Of a stretch of 17,916 nt of DNA, positions 7,143 to 14,760 are shown piece after piece. The number at the start of each line of letters is the position of its first letter. Position 1 is the stretch's first letter. This DNA is from Methanolinea sp. UBA477 (lineage in GTDB: Archaea > Halobacteriota > Methanomicrobia > Methanomicrobiales > Methanospirillaceae), in contig DAWO01000027.1 of assembly GCA_002509485.1 (NCBI GenBank), positions 6,324 to 24,239 on the forward strand, in the 5' to 3' direction. The notes beneath the pieces are model-generated. The model was not told where the DNA came from. It saw only the letters and a program-made list of their open reading frames with translations, and made no database searches. Made by a program: the position numbers and the translations under genes.

Positions 7143-8110
7143 AGATCGCGGTAGTCGAGGGTGACGGGATCGGAAGAGAGGTTATCCCCGTCGCCGTGGA
7201 TATTCTTGCCCTTCTGCATCCCGAATTCGAATTTTTCCCCGTGGAAGCGGGCCTTGGCCGGTGGGAAAAGACGGGAACGGCGATAACGGAGGCGGATCTC
7301 TCTCTCCTGGAGTCTGCGGACGCAATCCTGTTCGGTGCCGTCACAACCCCTCCGTCCCGCGACTACCGGAGTGTCGTGGTCCAGATCCGAAAGGCCCTGG
7401 ATTTGTATGCGAACGTCCGCCCCATCCGCGGAAAAGGCTTCGACATGCTTATCGTGAGGGAGAATACCGAGGGACTGTACTCGGGAATCGAGAAGATCGA
7501 GGAGGACCAGGCCTGCACGGTCCGGTGCGTATCAAGAAAGGGAAGCGAGCGGATTGCCCGGTATGCCTGCAGGTGTGCGGCAACCCGTCGCTGTCTGACC
7601 ATAGGGCACAAGGCGAATGTGCTCAAATCCGACGTCTTCTTCCGTGACATCTGCATCGAAGAGGCAAGATCGGCCGGCGTGAAATTCAGGGAATCGTATA
7701 TAGACGCCCTCTGCCTGGATGTACTCCAGCATCCTGCCGACCATGACGTCATCGTGACCACCAACATGTTCGGAGACATCCTCTCGGATGTGGCATCGTA
7801 CCTCGTCGGAGGCCTGGGGCTTCTCCCGAGTGCGAATATCGGAAGTAACCACGCATTGTTCGAACCGGTTCACGGGAGTGCGCCGGACATCGCAGGAAAA
7901 CATATCGCCAACCCCATCGCGGCCATACGCAGTGCCGCCATGCTTCTCAACCATATCGGGCAGAACAGGTCGGCAGAGCTGGTGGAGCAGGCCATACAAA
8001 ACGTGACAGAACGCGGGATCAGGACAAAAGACCTTGGTGGGGATGCCACAACAGACGATTTTGGCAGGGCGGTCCACCAGGAGGTCTCACGCATCATGCC
8101 CAAAAAATAG
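7139..8110 (+). CDS. aksF: Homoisocitrate dehydrogenase AksF
   Basis: This 323-residue enzyme of the isocitrate/isopropylmalate dehydrogenase family oxidises and decarboxylates homoisocitrate to 2-oxoadipate, plus the two longer homologues, ending at 2-oxosuberate. Expected residues are visible: R94 and R107 for substrate carboxylates (NVRPIRG and IVRENTEGLYSG, with Y114), K158 in IGHKANVLKSD, and D213 and D217 in TTNMFGDILSDVASY for the metal. HGSAPDIAGKHIANPIAAI (245-263) is the NAD-binding segment. An ATG at 7124 would add five residues. The ATG at 7139 is preferred because it overlaps the previous stop as ATGA, has a GGAGAG purine run upstream, and starts with the family's MKIAVVEGDGIG. 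Isopropylmalate dehydrogenase is the alternative, but the operon context argues against it. It is the last gene of the left-hand operon. Confidence 0.92.
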   Translation: MKIAVVEGDGIGREVIPVAVDILALLHPEFEFFPVEAGLGRWEKTGTAITEADLSLLESADAILFGAVTTPPSRDYRSVVVQIRKALDLYANVRPIRGKGFDMLIVRENTEGLYSGIEKIEEDQACTVRCVSRKGSERIARYACRCAATRRCLTIGHKANVLKSDVFFRDICIEEARSAGVKFRESYIDALCLDVLQHPADHDVIVTTNMFGDILSDVASYLVGGLGLLPSANIGSNHALFEPVHGSAPDIAGKHIANPIAAIRSAAMLLNHIGQNRSAELVEQAIQNVTERGIRTKDLGGDATTDDFGRAVHQEVSRIMPKK

Positions 8111-8190
8111 TATTGTATTTAAGGGAATCAGTCATACCCTTACCATATCGCTGGCTGCTAAACCATACCTTGTAGCCGATTGAGCATGGA

Positions 8191-8223
8191 AAAGACAGGA
8201 CGCCGACCGATGATCCTGTCTTT
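8191..8223 (+). terminator. Perfect 10 bp hairpin downstream of aksF
   Basis: AAAGACAGGA (8191-8200) is the exact reverse complement of TCCTGTCTTT (8214-8223), with a 13-base loop. T-rich sequence follows up to about 8240. It lies 80 bases after the aksF stop and could end the long transcript or stabilise its 3' end. There is no unbroken T-run, so the role is uncertain. Confidence 0.35.
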
Positions 8224-8386
8224 GTCTCTTCGTTGTTTTCCTACATCTGTCTTTTCAGAAACGGCATCTCTTGGGCCTTCCACGGATGGCGAGGCACGAA
8301 TTTTCCATCCGGTCCGGTTCCCGGAAAGACCGCTCTGCTGGCAAGTGGGGATTACCCCGCTCACCGGAGAAGAGTCGATCAGAACG

Positions 8387-8400
8387 TTATATAAAATAAT
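8387..8400. promoter_or_regulatory. TATA-like box in the gene-poor region
   Basis: TTATATAAAATAAT stands out in otherwise GC-rich DNA. Read on the minus strand it contains TTTATATA, the archaeal TATA consensus. On the plus strand a start site about 25 bases on would fall just before the two hairpins at 8430-8446 and 8473-8492. No protein gene begins nearby on either strand. Confidence 0.35.
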
Positions 8401-8565
8401 ACGATGGTCCAGGTTGGAATAATGGCCGGCCGGGTTCATCACCCGGGTGCGGTTTTCCAAAAAAGGGGATAGACCGGTTCAAAATAGCCGGTTTCTGAAA
8501 CAAGAGATGCCGTTATGGTGTTTGATTCACAGGATTACCTTTTTATTCTCGGATCACCTGTTTTG

Positions 8566-8572
8566 TATATAT
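8566..8572 (+). promoter_or_regulatory. TATA box for the CheY-like gene
   Basis: TATATAT lies about 35 bases before the ATG at 8603, placing a start site near 8593 and leaving a leader of only about 10 bases. A GGAG at 8594-8597 fits the ribosome binding site. The receiver gene thus appears to have its own promoter. Confidence 0.5.
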
Positions 8573-8602
8573 CAACACGGGATAACCGGGGTTGGAGTCA
8601 GT

Positions 8603-8983
8603 ATGGTTGATGTCCTCTTGGTCGACGATTCGGAAATGGCGAGATTCCTTTTGAAGCAGATCCTGGTATCCGGAGGACACACGATAATCGGCGAGGCTGG
8701 CGACGGGGAGGAATGCATACAGAAGGTCCGCGATCTCTCGCCTCAGATGGTGATCCTTGACCTGGTCATGCCAAAGATGCGTGGCATCGAGACACTGAAA
8801 GTGATCAGGGAGATCGATCCGTCTATCAGGGTGGTGATATGCACGGGGGATCACCAGGAATACTCTGTTCGTGACGCAGTGAAATTCGGAGCATCCGGCT
8901 ATATCATAAAACCTTTTCATAAAGCAGCGGTTCTCGAAGAGGTCCGCGACATTTTGAGCGAAGCACCTGCTGACGATGAGTAA
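8603..8983 (+). CDS. CheY-like stand-alone response-regulator receiver
   Basis: This is a 126-residue single receiver domain with no output domain. The acidic pair is D8 and D9 in LLVDDSEMAR, the phosphoacceptor is D53 in VILDLVMPKM, the switch residues are T81 in VICTGD and A97 in FGASGY, and the conserved lysine is K103 in YIIKPF. It should be phosphorylated by a histidine kinase encoded elsewhere, since none is in the window. An upstream in-frame start at 8447 would add 52 residues without receiver character and would run through the TATA box. The ATG at 8603 with GGAG in front is therefore chosen. No chemotaxis or kinase genes lie beside it, so its output cannot be told from context. Confidence 0.92.
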   Translation: MVDVLLVDDSEMARFLLKQILVSGGHTIIGEAGDGEECIQKVRDLSPQMVILDLVMPKMRGIETLKVIREIDPSIRVVICTGDHQEYSVRDAVKFGASGYIIKPFHKAAVLEEVRDILSEAPADDE

Positions 8984-9072
8984 CGTGATTCACACGAAGC
9001 ACCAGTTTTCAGCGAGGTAGTTCCTTTCACATTCATGATGATGCCGTTTCCCAAAAAGGAATGATCATGTGC

Positions 9073-9079
9073 TTTTTTT
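9073..9079 (+). terminator. T-run after the CheY-like gene
   Basis: Seven consecutive T residues about 90 bases after the receiver stop match the U-rich signals that end archaeal transcription. The 190-base gap before the next gene is otherwise featureless. Confidence 0.35.
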
Positions 9080-9173
9080 ACAATCGATCGGTAAACACGG
9101 GAACCTGAAAGTCTTATCCCCGAACCAGAGCAATTAAGGTTCCGGGATCCAGACTCAAAAGAAGGATACGAGT

Positions 9174-10019
9174 ATGATACGGGTGGGTGTTCACGTCTCA
9201 ATCGCCGGATCCATCGTAAACGCGGTGGACAGGGCAGAAAAGATCGGCTGCGACACGTTCCAGATCTTTTCGCGAAATCCGCGGGGATGGAGGTTCAAAC
9301 CGCTTGACCCGGAGATATCTGCAGGTTTCCGAATGGAACTGGAGAAGACCTCCATCTCTCCCGTCGTTGTTCACATGCCGTACCTTCCAAACCTTGCAAC
9401 CCCGAGGGAAGAGCTACACGAGAAGTCGGTGGAGGATCTTGCTGCCGAGATATCCAGGTGCGGTGAACTCGGCATCCCATATCTTGTCACCCACCTCGGC
9501 CACCATCTCGGGGACGGGATAGAGAATGGCCGCAGGCGTGTCATAGCGGCGGTAAACCGTGCACTCGATGCGGCTGACAACAACGTCATGCTCCTGCTGG
9601 AGAACACCGCCGGCGAGAGGAACGGGGTGGGCAGCACGTTCGCGGATATCGCCGCAGTCATCGACAGAATAACGCAGATCAACAGGGTTGGCGTCTGTTT
9701 TGATACCTGTCATGCCTTTGCCGCCGGGTACGACCTGCGGACACCCGGGGCGATAGGAGTGGTCGTGGACGCGCTCGATTCGATCATAGGGCTGGATATG
9801 ATCAGGGTGATCCACCTGAATGACACGAAAGGCGAACTTGGATCCGGGCTTGACCGCCACGAGCATATCGGTCTTGGGGCCATCGGCGAGGAGGGATTTT
9901 CCAGCATGTTAAGAGAGGATCTCTTCCTCACCCGCCCCCTGATCTGCGAGACACCTGTCGATTCCCGGAGGGACGATGCAGGCAACATCTTAAAAGTCCG
10001 GCAGCTCGCGGGCGAATAG
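9174..10019 (+). CDS. nfo: Endonuclease IV (apurinic/apyrimidinic endonuclease)
   Basis: This 281-residue AP endonuclease cleaves DNA 5' of abasic sites in base excision repair. The full set of zinc ligands known for the family can be placed: H67 (VVVHMPY), H107 (VTHLGHH), E143 (LLENTAG), D177 and H180 (CFDTCHAF), H214 (VIHLNDTKG), D227 and H229 (LDRHEHIG) and E259 (ICETP). The N-terminus starts with GVHVSIAGS, as expected, and the length is normal. A GAAGGAT ribosome binding site lies 6 bases before the ATG. It is monocistronic by position: 190 bases separate it from the receiver gene, and the operon beyond runs the other way. No clear TATA box was found. Confidence 0.95.
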   Translation: MIRVGVHVSIAGSIVNAVDRAEKIGCDTFQIFSRNPRGWRFKPLDPEISAGFRMELEKTSISPVVVHMPYLPNLATPREELHEKSVEDLAAEISRCGELGIPYLVTHLGHHLGDGIENGRRRVIAAVNRALDAADNNVMLLLENTAGERNGVGSTFADIAAVIDRITQINRVGVCFDTCHAFAAGYDLRTPGAIGVVVDALDSIIGLDMIRVIHLNDTKGELGSGLDRHEHIGLGAIGEEGFSSMLREDLFLTRPLICETPVDSRRDDAGNILKVRQLAGE

Positions 10020-10059
10020 GGACCAATCGCCATTCATCCTGCCGGTTCGGTTGTCCATG

Positions 10060-10284
10060 TCAGGTCCGAAAACTAGGGCTGTTCTTTTCTGCGAGGGTCT
10101 CCCTGGTCCGGGCATGATCCGGTTGCGCGTAATAATCTGCAGTGAATGTCCTGTCCGTGACCGTACCGAGCCTCTCCTCGAGGGCACCGGTGATATCGAG
10201 ACACTCGCTCCCTTCTGCGCCTTTTACGTGGACGATCGTGTTTCCATCAGTTTCAACAATTATTTCCAGTTCCTGCATCTCCAT
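10060..10284 (-). CDS. DUF2997 family small protein
   Basis: This 74-residue protein matches the DUF2997 pattern. It has an N-terminal beta segment (LEIIVETDGNTIVHVKG), a GSECLDITGALEERLGTV helix, then the terminal RTFTADYYAQP block. Family members are usually about 60-70 residues and end near the YY motif. This one has an extra charged tail of about 20 residues. DUF2997 genes are often found beside DUF1257 (Ycf35-like) genes in cyanobacteria, and a DUF1257 gene is present in this operon. It is the last gene, 19 bases after the Hsp70 stop, with GGAG 9 bases ahead of its ATG; a second ATG lies two codons in. The function is unknown. Its small size and single conserved cysteine make it a plausible substrate or adaptor for the larger ATPases. 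Confidence 0.8.
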   Translation of the reverse strand: MEMQELEIIVETDGNTIVHVKGAEGSECLDITGALEERLGTVTDRTFTADYYAQPDHARTRETLAEKNSPSFRT

Positions 10285-10303
10285 CTTCTCAATCTCCGTT
10301 TTT

Positions 10304-11926
10304 TCATATCAGCCGTGCAACCGGGTGGTCCCGTGTCACCATCCCGCCGGTCTTCATGTCGCGGGAGGTCACAAGGAGACGCCGGTTGCTGTCAATCCCA
10401 AAAATCAGTTCAAAACGCACTTCATTCAATGCGGCAGGAGGGTCGGCCACGAGGAACGTCGGGGTATTCTCGTTCATCCAGAAACGGGTCCTGCCCTCAT
10501 CGATACGTGTCTGCATCCCGATCAGCCTCATGGATCCGCTGGAATCGGCGACTATCTCCAGTTCATCCCCCCCTCTCCGTCCGCCATTCTCTCCGATCTC
10601 GTAGACCGGGATGCCGAATTGTGTCTGGCCTTCATAAGTCCCGCGGATGCGGAGCGTGGCGACGGGGCCGGTGCTCGGGTACGGTGTGCCCTTCTTCACG
10701 ATCGTCCTGAATTCATGGGATGATCGATCGCTATTCCAGAATTTTATCGCATAATCGTGCTGGATGTTGTCGGAAAATCCAACTCCTGCGGCAAATGCGG
10801 CTGCCCCGCGGGCAACCGTATCGATCGGGCGGTCTACGAACACCCGTGAGTTCCCGAACCTCCTGCGAAGCGTAGACTGGATGGACGGAATGGCGCTGCA
10901 TCCTCCGACCATCACGACAGCGCGGATCCGGTCCTCCGTGTATCCCCGGGAGATGGCTGCATTCATCGCCCGCTGGATGGTGGAATGAATGCGGGAGAAG
11001 AAGTCATGGGAATCGAGCAGTTCTTCAAGGTCATCTCTCGAAAAGAGCAGCGGCTCTTCGAGTTCACCGACTGATCCATCCCTGCCGATGCACACCGACT
11101 CTTCAAAGGAGAGGATCTCCTTTGCCTTTTCACAGGCCCGGAGGAGAGCCCTGCTGACATCTGCCTCTCTCCCGATCCCTGCTCTCTCCCGGACCTCCTG
11201 CACCACCCACCTGTCGATGTGTATACCGCCAAGGTCGTCTCCGGCTTTTCCCAGTACACGGCACCGTCTTTGTGAAGGAGTGGACAGATCCGCATCCACC
11301 GCAACCACGGACACATCCATTGTTCCACCGCCTATGTCAATGACCATGAATGAATCGCCAGGAGAGAGACTGACCTGGTATGCGAGGGCCGCAGCCGAGG
11401 CCTCGTCGATCAGGCGGAAGCGGGTTACTCCTGCCTTCCCGGCGACGGTTCCGATCCAGTCGCCGTACTGTTCTGTCGCCTCCACCGGTACGGAAAAGAC
11501 GATCTCTGCATCGTGGCCACGGCTCCTGCAGCGTTCCATGAGCTGGGCAAGGATGCTCCGGAGAAATGCTTCACCGGCCTCGAAATAGCTCAATGACGAA
11601 CCGTTGATATTGAGGCGGACCGGGCTTTTGCCTGCCAGGTAGTGTTTCATCCACCGGACGGTCGATGGAGCGTCCAAAAGGTCCTGTTCATCCACCTGGC
11701 GTCCTATCCACTGCTGGCCGGAGCAGGCGAAATGTATCAGGGACGGAATGACAGATACCTCCTCGTTGCTTTCTCCTGTTTTATCGGCGGCAAACGTCTT
11801 CGACCAGCCTGGAAGGTCAAGCGTCTCCGCATCTCCGAGATCGTCATTCCATGCCGAGATCACGGTATTGCTCGTACCGAAATCGATGGCAATCCTGTCT
11901 GGAACCCTGTTCTTTCTATCAGCCAT
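10304..11926 (-). CDS. Hsp70-like ATPase without a lid domain
   Basis: The 540 residues have an intact Hsp70/actin-type ATPase domain. Phosphate-1 is IAIDFGTSNTV (12-22), the likely catalytic lysine is K94 in WMKHYLAG, connect-1 is IDEASAAALAY (173-183), phosphate-2 is MVIDIGGGTMDVSV (194-207), followed by GDDLGGIHID, and the adenosine motif is VVMVGGCSAIPSIQ (337-350). After about residue 390 come some 150 residues of beta-rich sequence that could be a reduced substrate-binding part. There is no helical lid and no EEVD-like tail, and DnaK would be about 100 residues longer. No DnaJ or GrpE gene is nearby. It is therefore a specialised chaperone-like ATPase and not the housekeeping DnaK. The start lies 4 bases after the WD40 stop, with a GGAG inside that gene's last codons. 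Confidence 0.9.
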   Translation of the reverse strand: MADRKNRVPDRIAIDFGTSNTVISAWNDDLGDAETLDLPGWSKTFAADKTGESNEEVSVIPSLIHFACSGQQWIGRQVDEQDLLDAPSTVRWMKHYLAGKSPVRLNINGSSLSYFEAGEAFLRSILAQLMERCRSRGHDAEIVFSVPVEATEQYGDWIGTVAGKAGVTRFRLIDEASAAALAYQVSLSPGDSFMVIDIGGGTMDVSVVAVDADLSTPSQRRCRVLGKAGDDLGGIHIDRWVVQEVRERAGIGREADVSRALLRACEKAKEILSFEESVCIGRDGSVGELEEPLLFSRDDLEELLDSHDFFSRIHSTIQRAMNAAISRGYTEDRIRAVVMVGGCSAIPSIQSTLRRRFGNSRVFVDRPIDTVARGAAAFAAGVGFSDNIQHDYAIKFWNSDRSSHEFRTIVKKGTPYPSTGPVATLRIRGTYEGQTQFGIPVYEIGENGGRRGGDELEIVADSSGSMRLIGMQTRIDEGRTRFWMNENTPTFLVADPPAALNEVRFELIFGIDSNRRLLVTSRDMKTGGMVTRDHPVARLI

Positions 11927-11930
11927 TCAC

Positions 11931-14720
11931 TCACTCCACGATCTCTATGTCGAAGGGTCCGATCCGCATATCGTGATTGCAGTGCCCGATCTCCCACCGG
12001 AATTTGACCCTGAGGAGTGTCTCTAAAAATTCCCACTGGTACCGCGACGACCGGGGGCCGGCCCTTCCATTCAGAACCTGGCGGGAGACCCATTCGAGGT
12101 CTTCTGGCAGTGCCAGGTCGAGGGGTTTGGTCCAGGGCAGGGGCCGGCTCCAGAGCATCCCGTCTTCATACCCGGCAACGAGGATATCCCCCTCGCCGGT
12201 GATGGAAAGACCCCTGACCGGCGATGCGTGATCGTTGAACTGCCTGATCAGCTCGCCGTCGGGCAACCCCCACAGCCGGATCGAGCCGTCTTCGCAGCCT
12301 GCTGCAAGGAGAGCCGGGTCCGGCCCGGATGCAAGAGCAGATACATGTGATGAATGTGGGCCGAGGCATGCGAGTTCTCTCCCATCAGGCAGGGACCAGG
12401 CACGCACCGTCCCGTCCCTGCTCCCCGTGAAGAACAATGAATCGTCAGGGGAGATCGCGATGCACGAGATGACATGTCGGTGCCCCTCGCAGACGGCGAG
12501 GCACTCTCCATCGGCTCCCCAGACCCTCGCGGTCCGGTCATTGGACCCGCTGCAGAGGAATGCTCCGTCATGGGAGAAAGCAAGGCAGGACACCAGGCTG
12601 CGGTGCCCGCCGAGTTCTTTCTGCAGGTCTCCCCCCGGAAATGACCACAGCCGGATCAGGTGATCCCATCCTGCACCGGCGATGGTGTGGTCCCCGGGGT
12701 GCATGGCAAGCGAATGAATATTGCCCGTATTTCCGGCGATGTTCCCGGCGAGTGACCCGTCCCTTACCCTCCATACATTCACGGTCCTGTCCGTACCTGC
12801 ACAGGCGACGTACCTCCCCCTGCTGTCGACAGCGACCGAGCGGATACCTGGTGTGTACGCGCTGAAGGCAGCGGCCAGCCCCCCATCCCGGATGTTCCGG
12901 GCTCTCACGTTTCCGTTCACTGTCCCGTATATGATCAGGCTGCCGTTCCGTACCGGAGCGAGTGACGAGATTCCGGCAGGATCGACCTTCATTGAACTGA
13001 TTGGTCCGCCATCCGCAAGCGAATGGAGCGTGATCGAACCGTCCCAGGCCGAGCTTGCGACCGCTGTGCCGGCCGAATTGACAGAGATACATCCTACGGG
13101 TGTTTCATGTGCTTTCACGCTCCTTATCAGCCTGCAATCCGCTACCCTCCAGATGTGGACCTGACCTGATCTTCCGCCTGCGACCAGCACCGATCCGTCC
13201 GGTGAGAATGCAAGTGCCGTCACGCCACCCTTGTGTACCTCGAATGACGCCAATACACACCCTCCTGGTATGCCAACGACAGATATCTCACCTGTCCCGG
13301 CTGCAAAGGCGCACAGTGGGTCTCCCGCCGCTACCGCCACCGCCGTGCAGCGTAGCGCGTTACTCCCGGCGCGGCCCGCGCTTCTGCCCGATCCGGTATC
13401 ATGGAACCGGATCTTTCCACCTGTTGCGACGCTCACCAGGTACTGCCCGCAGCACGTTCCGGAGACGAATGTGACCGGGTTTTTGTGTCCGGGATAATCA
13501 GTGATCTCACCCTCTCCAATGGTAAGTGACCGTATACGACCCGTCTCAGTACCCCAGAAGATTCTCCCCCCCGACAGGGAAGACACAAGTCCGGTGACAG
13601 TTTCCCTATCCCCTGGAAAAAGGGTGGTCGTGTCGCCCGTTTCCACACGAGTCCGGTATATACCCCCATCTCTCCCGTCATGAACAACCGATTCTGAATC
13701 GGGCAGAAATACCAGGTGGTTGGCCGCTCCGGCCTCTTTTCCGACGGTATTGACAACTCTCCCCTCCACGGGGTCGATGAGGCAGATGCCGGGACTGGCC
13801 CCCGCAGCCGCCAGCACCCTGCCATCAGGCGAGAAGCGGAGGTCATGGATCTCGCCACATCCGGTTTGCAGGGAATGGAGGAGTGTACCCCCGGGAAGTC
13901 CGAAGAGGGTGATCGTCCCGTCATAACTTCCTGCTGCGAGCAGGCGTCCGTCCGGATGGAGCACCACCCGGTTCACCGCCTCGCGTGGGCCGTCAAGGAC
14001 AACGGCCGGCTCCGCCGTAGGATCCGGGTAGGTCCAGGAGTCGGGGAGGAGTCCTCCCAGCTTCTTCCAGGCCGATTCGTCATGGGGTTCCGGGTTCCAG
14101 CCCGACCTCTTCACCATGGCCAGCATCTCGACGGCAACGGGAATGGGAGCATCGAAAGAAAGTCTCCATATCCGCATCCATTCACCCGCCAGGGCGAGTG
14201 ACTGTGCAAGTTCCCGCCATTCCTGTAACGAGCAGGCTCCCCGTGGAGGAGAATTCTGCCTGGAGACGATATCGGCCATCACGGTGCCCATACCCGCCCT
14301 TCTCGCAGTCGAAAGCACCTTCATCCTGGCCGGTCCGGGCACGCGGTGAAACCCTCCGGTGAGCAGTGGCCGGTCCTCCAGGATGTCGAGGTCATTGTAC
14401 CGGTCGATCTGGCCGGTGGCAAGGTAGAATACCGCCCGTATCTCCTCGTCCGCAGGGGCGTAGCCGTTCAGTATGCAGAGTGAATCGAGGGATCCGTTCT
14501 CAGAATGGAGCAGGCACTCGCAGAGACACTCGATTGCGTCCCGGTTCCCGAGCGACGAGAGAGCCTCCCCTGCCCGCGCCGCACGATCCCTGTCTGCTCC
14601 GCATGCGCCCTCTGCCAGCAGCCGTACAGCCTCTCTCTCCCCCCGGGATGCAGCCCTGGAGAGATGTGCGAGATCCCTGTGTCGGAGTGCTGACCACACG
14701 GACGGGAGAATGCGGTACAT
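11931..14720 (-). CDS. Large WD40-repeat protein with helical N-terminal domain
   Basis: This is a protein of about 929 residues. Residues 1 to about 235 are helical and reminiscent of HEAT-like repeats. From about 238 to 870 I count 15 WD40 units of about 42 residues, such as VTALAFSPDGSVLVAGG ending in VHIWRV, and VSCLAFSHDGAFLCSGS ending in ARVWGA. That is enough for two seven-bladed propellers plus one unit. A 60-residue C-terminal tail holds WEFLETLLRVKFRWEIGH and DMRIGPFDIEIVE. No catalytic domain is seen, so it is probably a scaffold or sensor for the operon's ATPases. I chose the ATG at 14720 because AGAGGTG sits just ahead of it. In-frame starts at 14774 and 14807 would overlap the AAA+ gene and add a low-complexity leader. 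It follows the AAA+ stop by about 40 bases. Confidence 0.88.
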   Translation of the reverse strand: MYRILPSVWSALRHRDLAHLSRAASRGEREAVRLLAEGACGADRDRAARAGEALSSLGNRDAIECLCECLLHSENGSLDSLCILNGYAPADEEIRAVFYLATGQIDRYNDLDILEDRPLLTGGFHRVPGPARMKVLSTARRAGMGTVMADIVSRQNSPPRGACSLQEWRELAQSLALAGEWMRIWRLSFDAPIPVAVEMLAMVKRSGWNPEPHDESAWKKLGGLLPDSWTYPDPTAEPAVVLDGPREAVNRVVLHPDGRLLAAGSYDGTITLFGLPGGTLLHSLQTGCGEIHDLRFSPDGRVLAAAGASPGICLIDPVEGRVVNTVGKEAGAANHLVFLPDSESVVHDGRDGGIYRTRVETGDTTTLFPGDRETVTGLVSSLSGGRIFWGTETGRIRSLTIGEGEITDYPGHKNPVTFVSGTCCGQYLVSVATGGKIRFHDTGSGRSAGRAGSNALRCTAVAVAAGDPLCAFAAGTGEISVVGIPGGCVLASFEVHKGGVTALAFSPDGSVLVAGGRSGQVHIWRVADCRLIRSVKAHETPVGCISVNSAGTAVASSAWDGSITLHSLADGGPISSMKVDPAGISSLAPVRNGSLIIYGTVNGNVRARNIRDGGLAAAFSAYTPGIRSVAVDSRGRYVACAGTDRTVNVWRVRDGSLAGNIAGNTGNIHSLAMHPGDHTIAGAGWDHLIRLWSFPGGDLQKELGGHRSLVSCLAFSHDGAFLCSGSNDRTARVWGADGECLAVCEGHRHVISCIAISPDDSLFFTGSRDGTVRAWSLPDGRELACLGPHSSHVSALASGPDPALLAAGCEDGSIRLWGLPDGELIRQFNDHASPVRGLSITGEGDILVAGYEDGMLWSRPLPWTKPLDLALPEDLEWVSRQVLNGRAGPRSSRYQWEFLETLLRVKFRWEIGHCNHDMRIGPFDIEIVE

Positions 14721-14760
14721 CCCCCCACCTCTCGCACCGGCCTGGACGGCGCTCTGTGAA

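Larger units (their letters stand above)
8111..8602 (+). other. Gene-poor 490 bp region between aksF and the CheY-like gene
   Basis: No convincing protein gene is seen on either strand; the short open frames have no family character. The stretch holds a weak TAAGGG/CCCTTA inverted repeat (8120-8142), a perfect 10 bp hairpin (8191-8223), an AT-rich TATA-like box readable on both strands (8387-8400), a CCGGGT/ACCCGG hairpin (8430-8446), an ACCGG/CCGGT hairpin (8473-8492), and the promoter of the downstream gene. The two GC hairpins downstream of the TATA box could belong to a small RNA. Confidence 0.6.

Noticed and set aside
8158..8460. Minus-strand 100-codon frame, and a plus-strand 80-codon frame at 8180-8422
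   Set aside because: Neither has a ribosome binding site or recognisable sequence, and both run through the hairpin and TATA-like elements.
9035..9108. C/D-box small RNA: ATGATGA at 9035-9041 and CTGA at 9105-9108
   Set aside because: No matching internal D'/C' boxes and no terminal stem pairing were found, so the two short motifs are probably chance.
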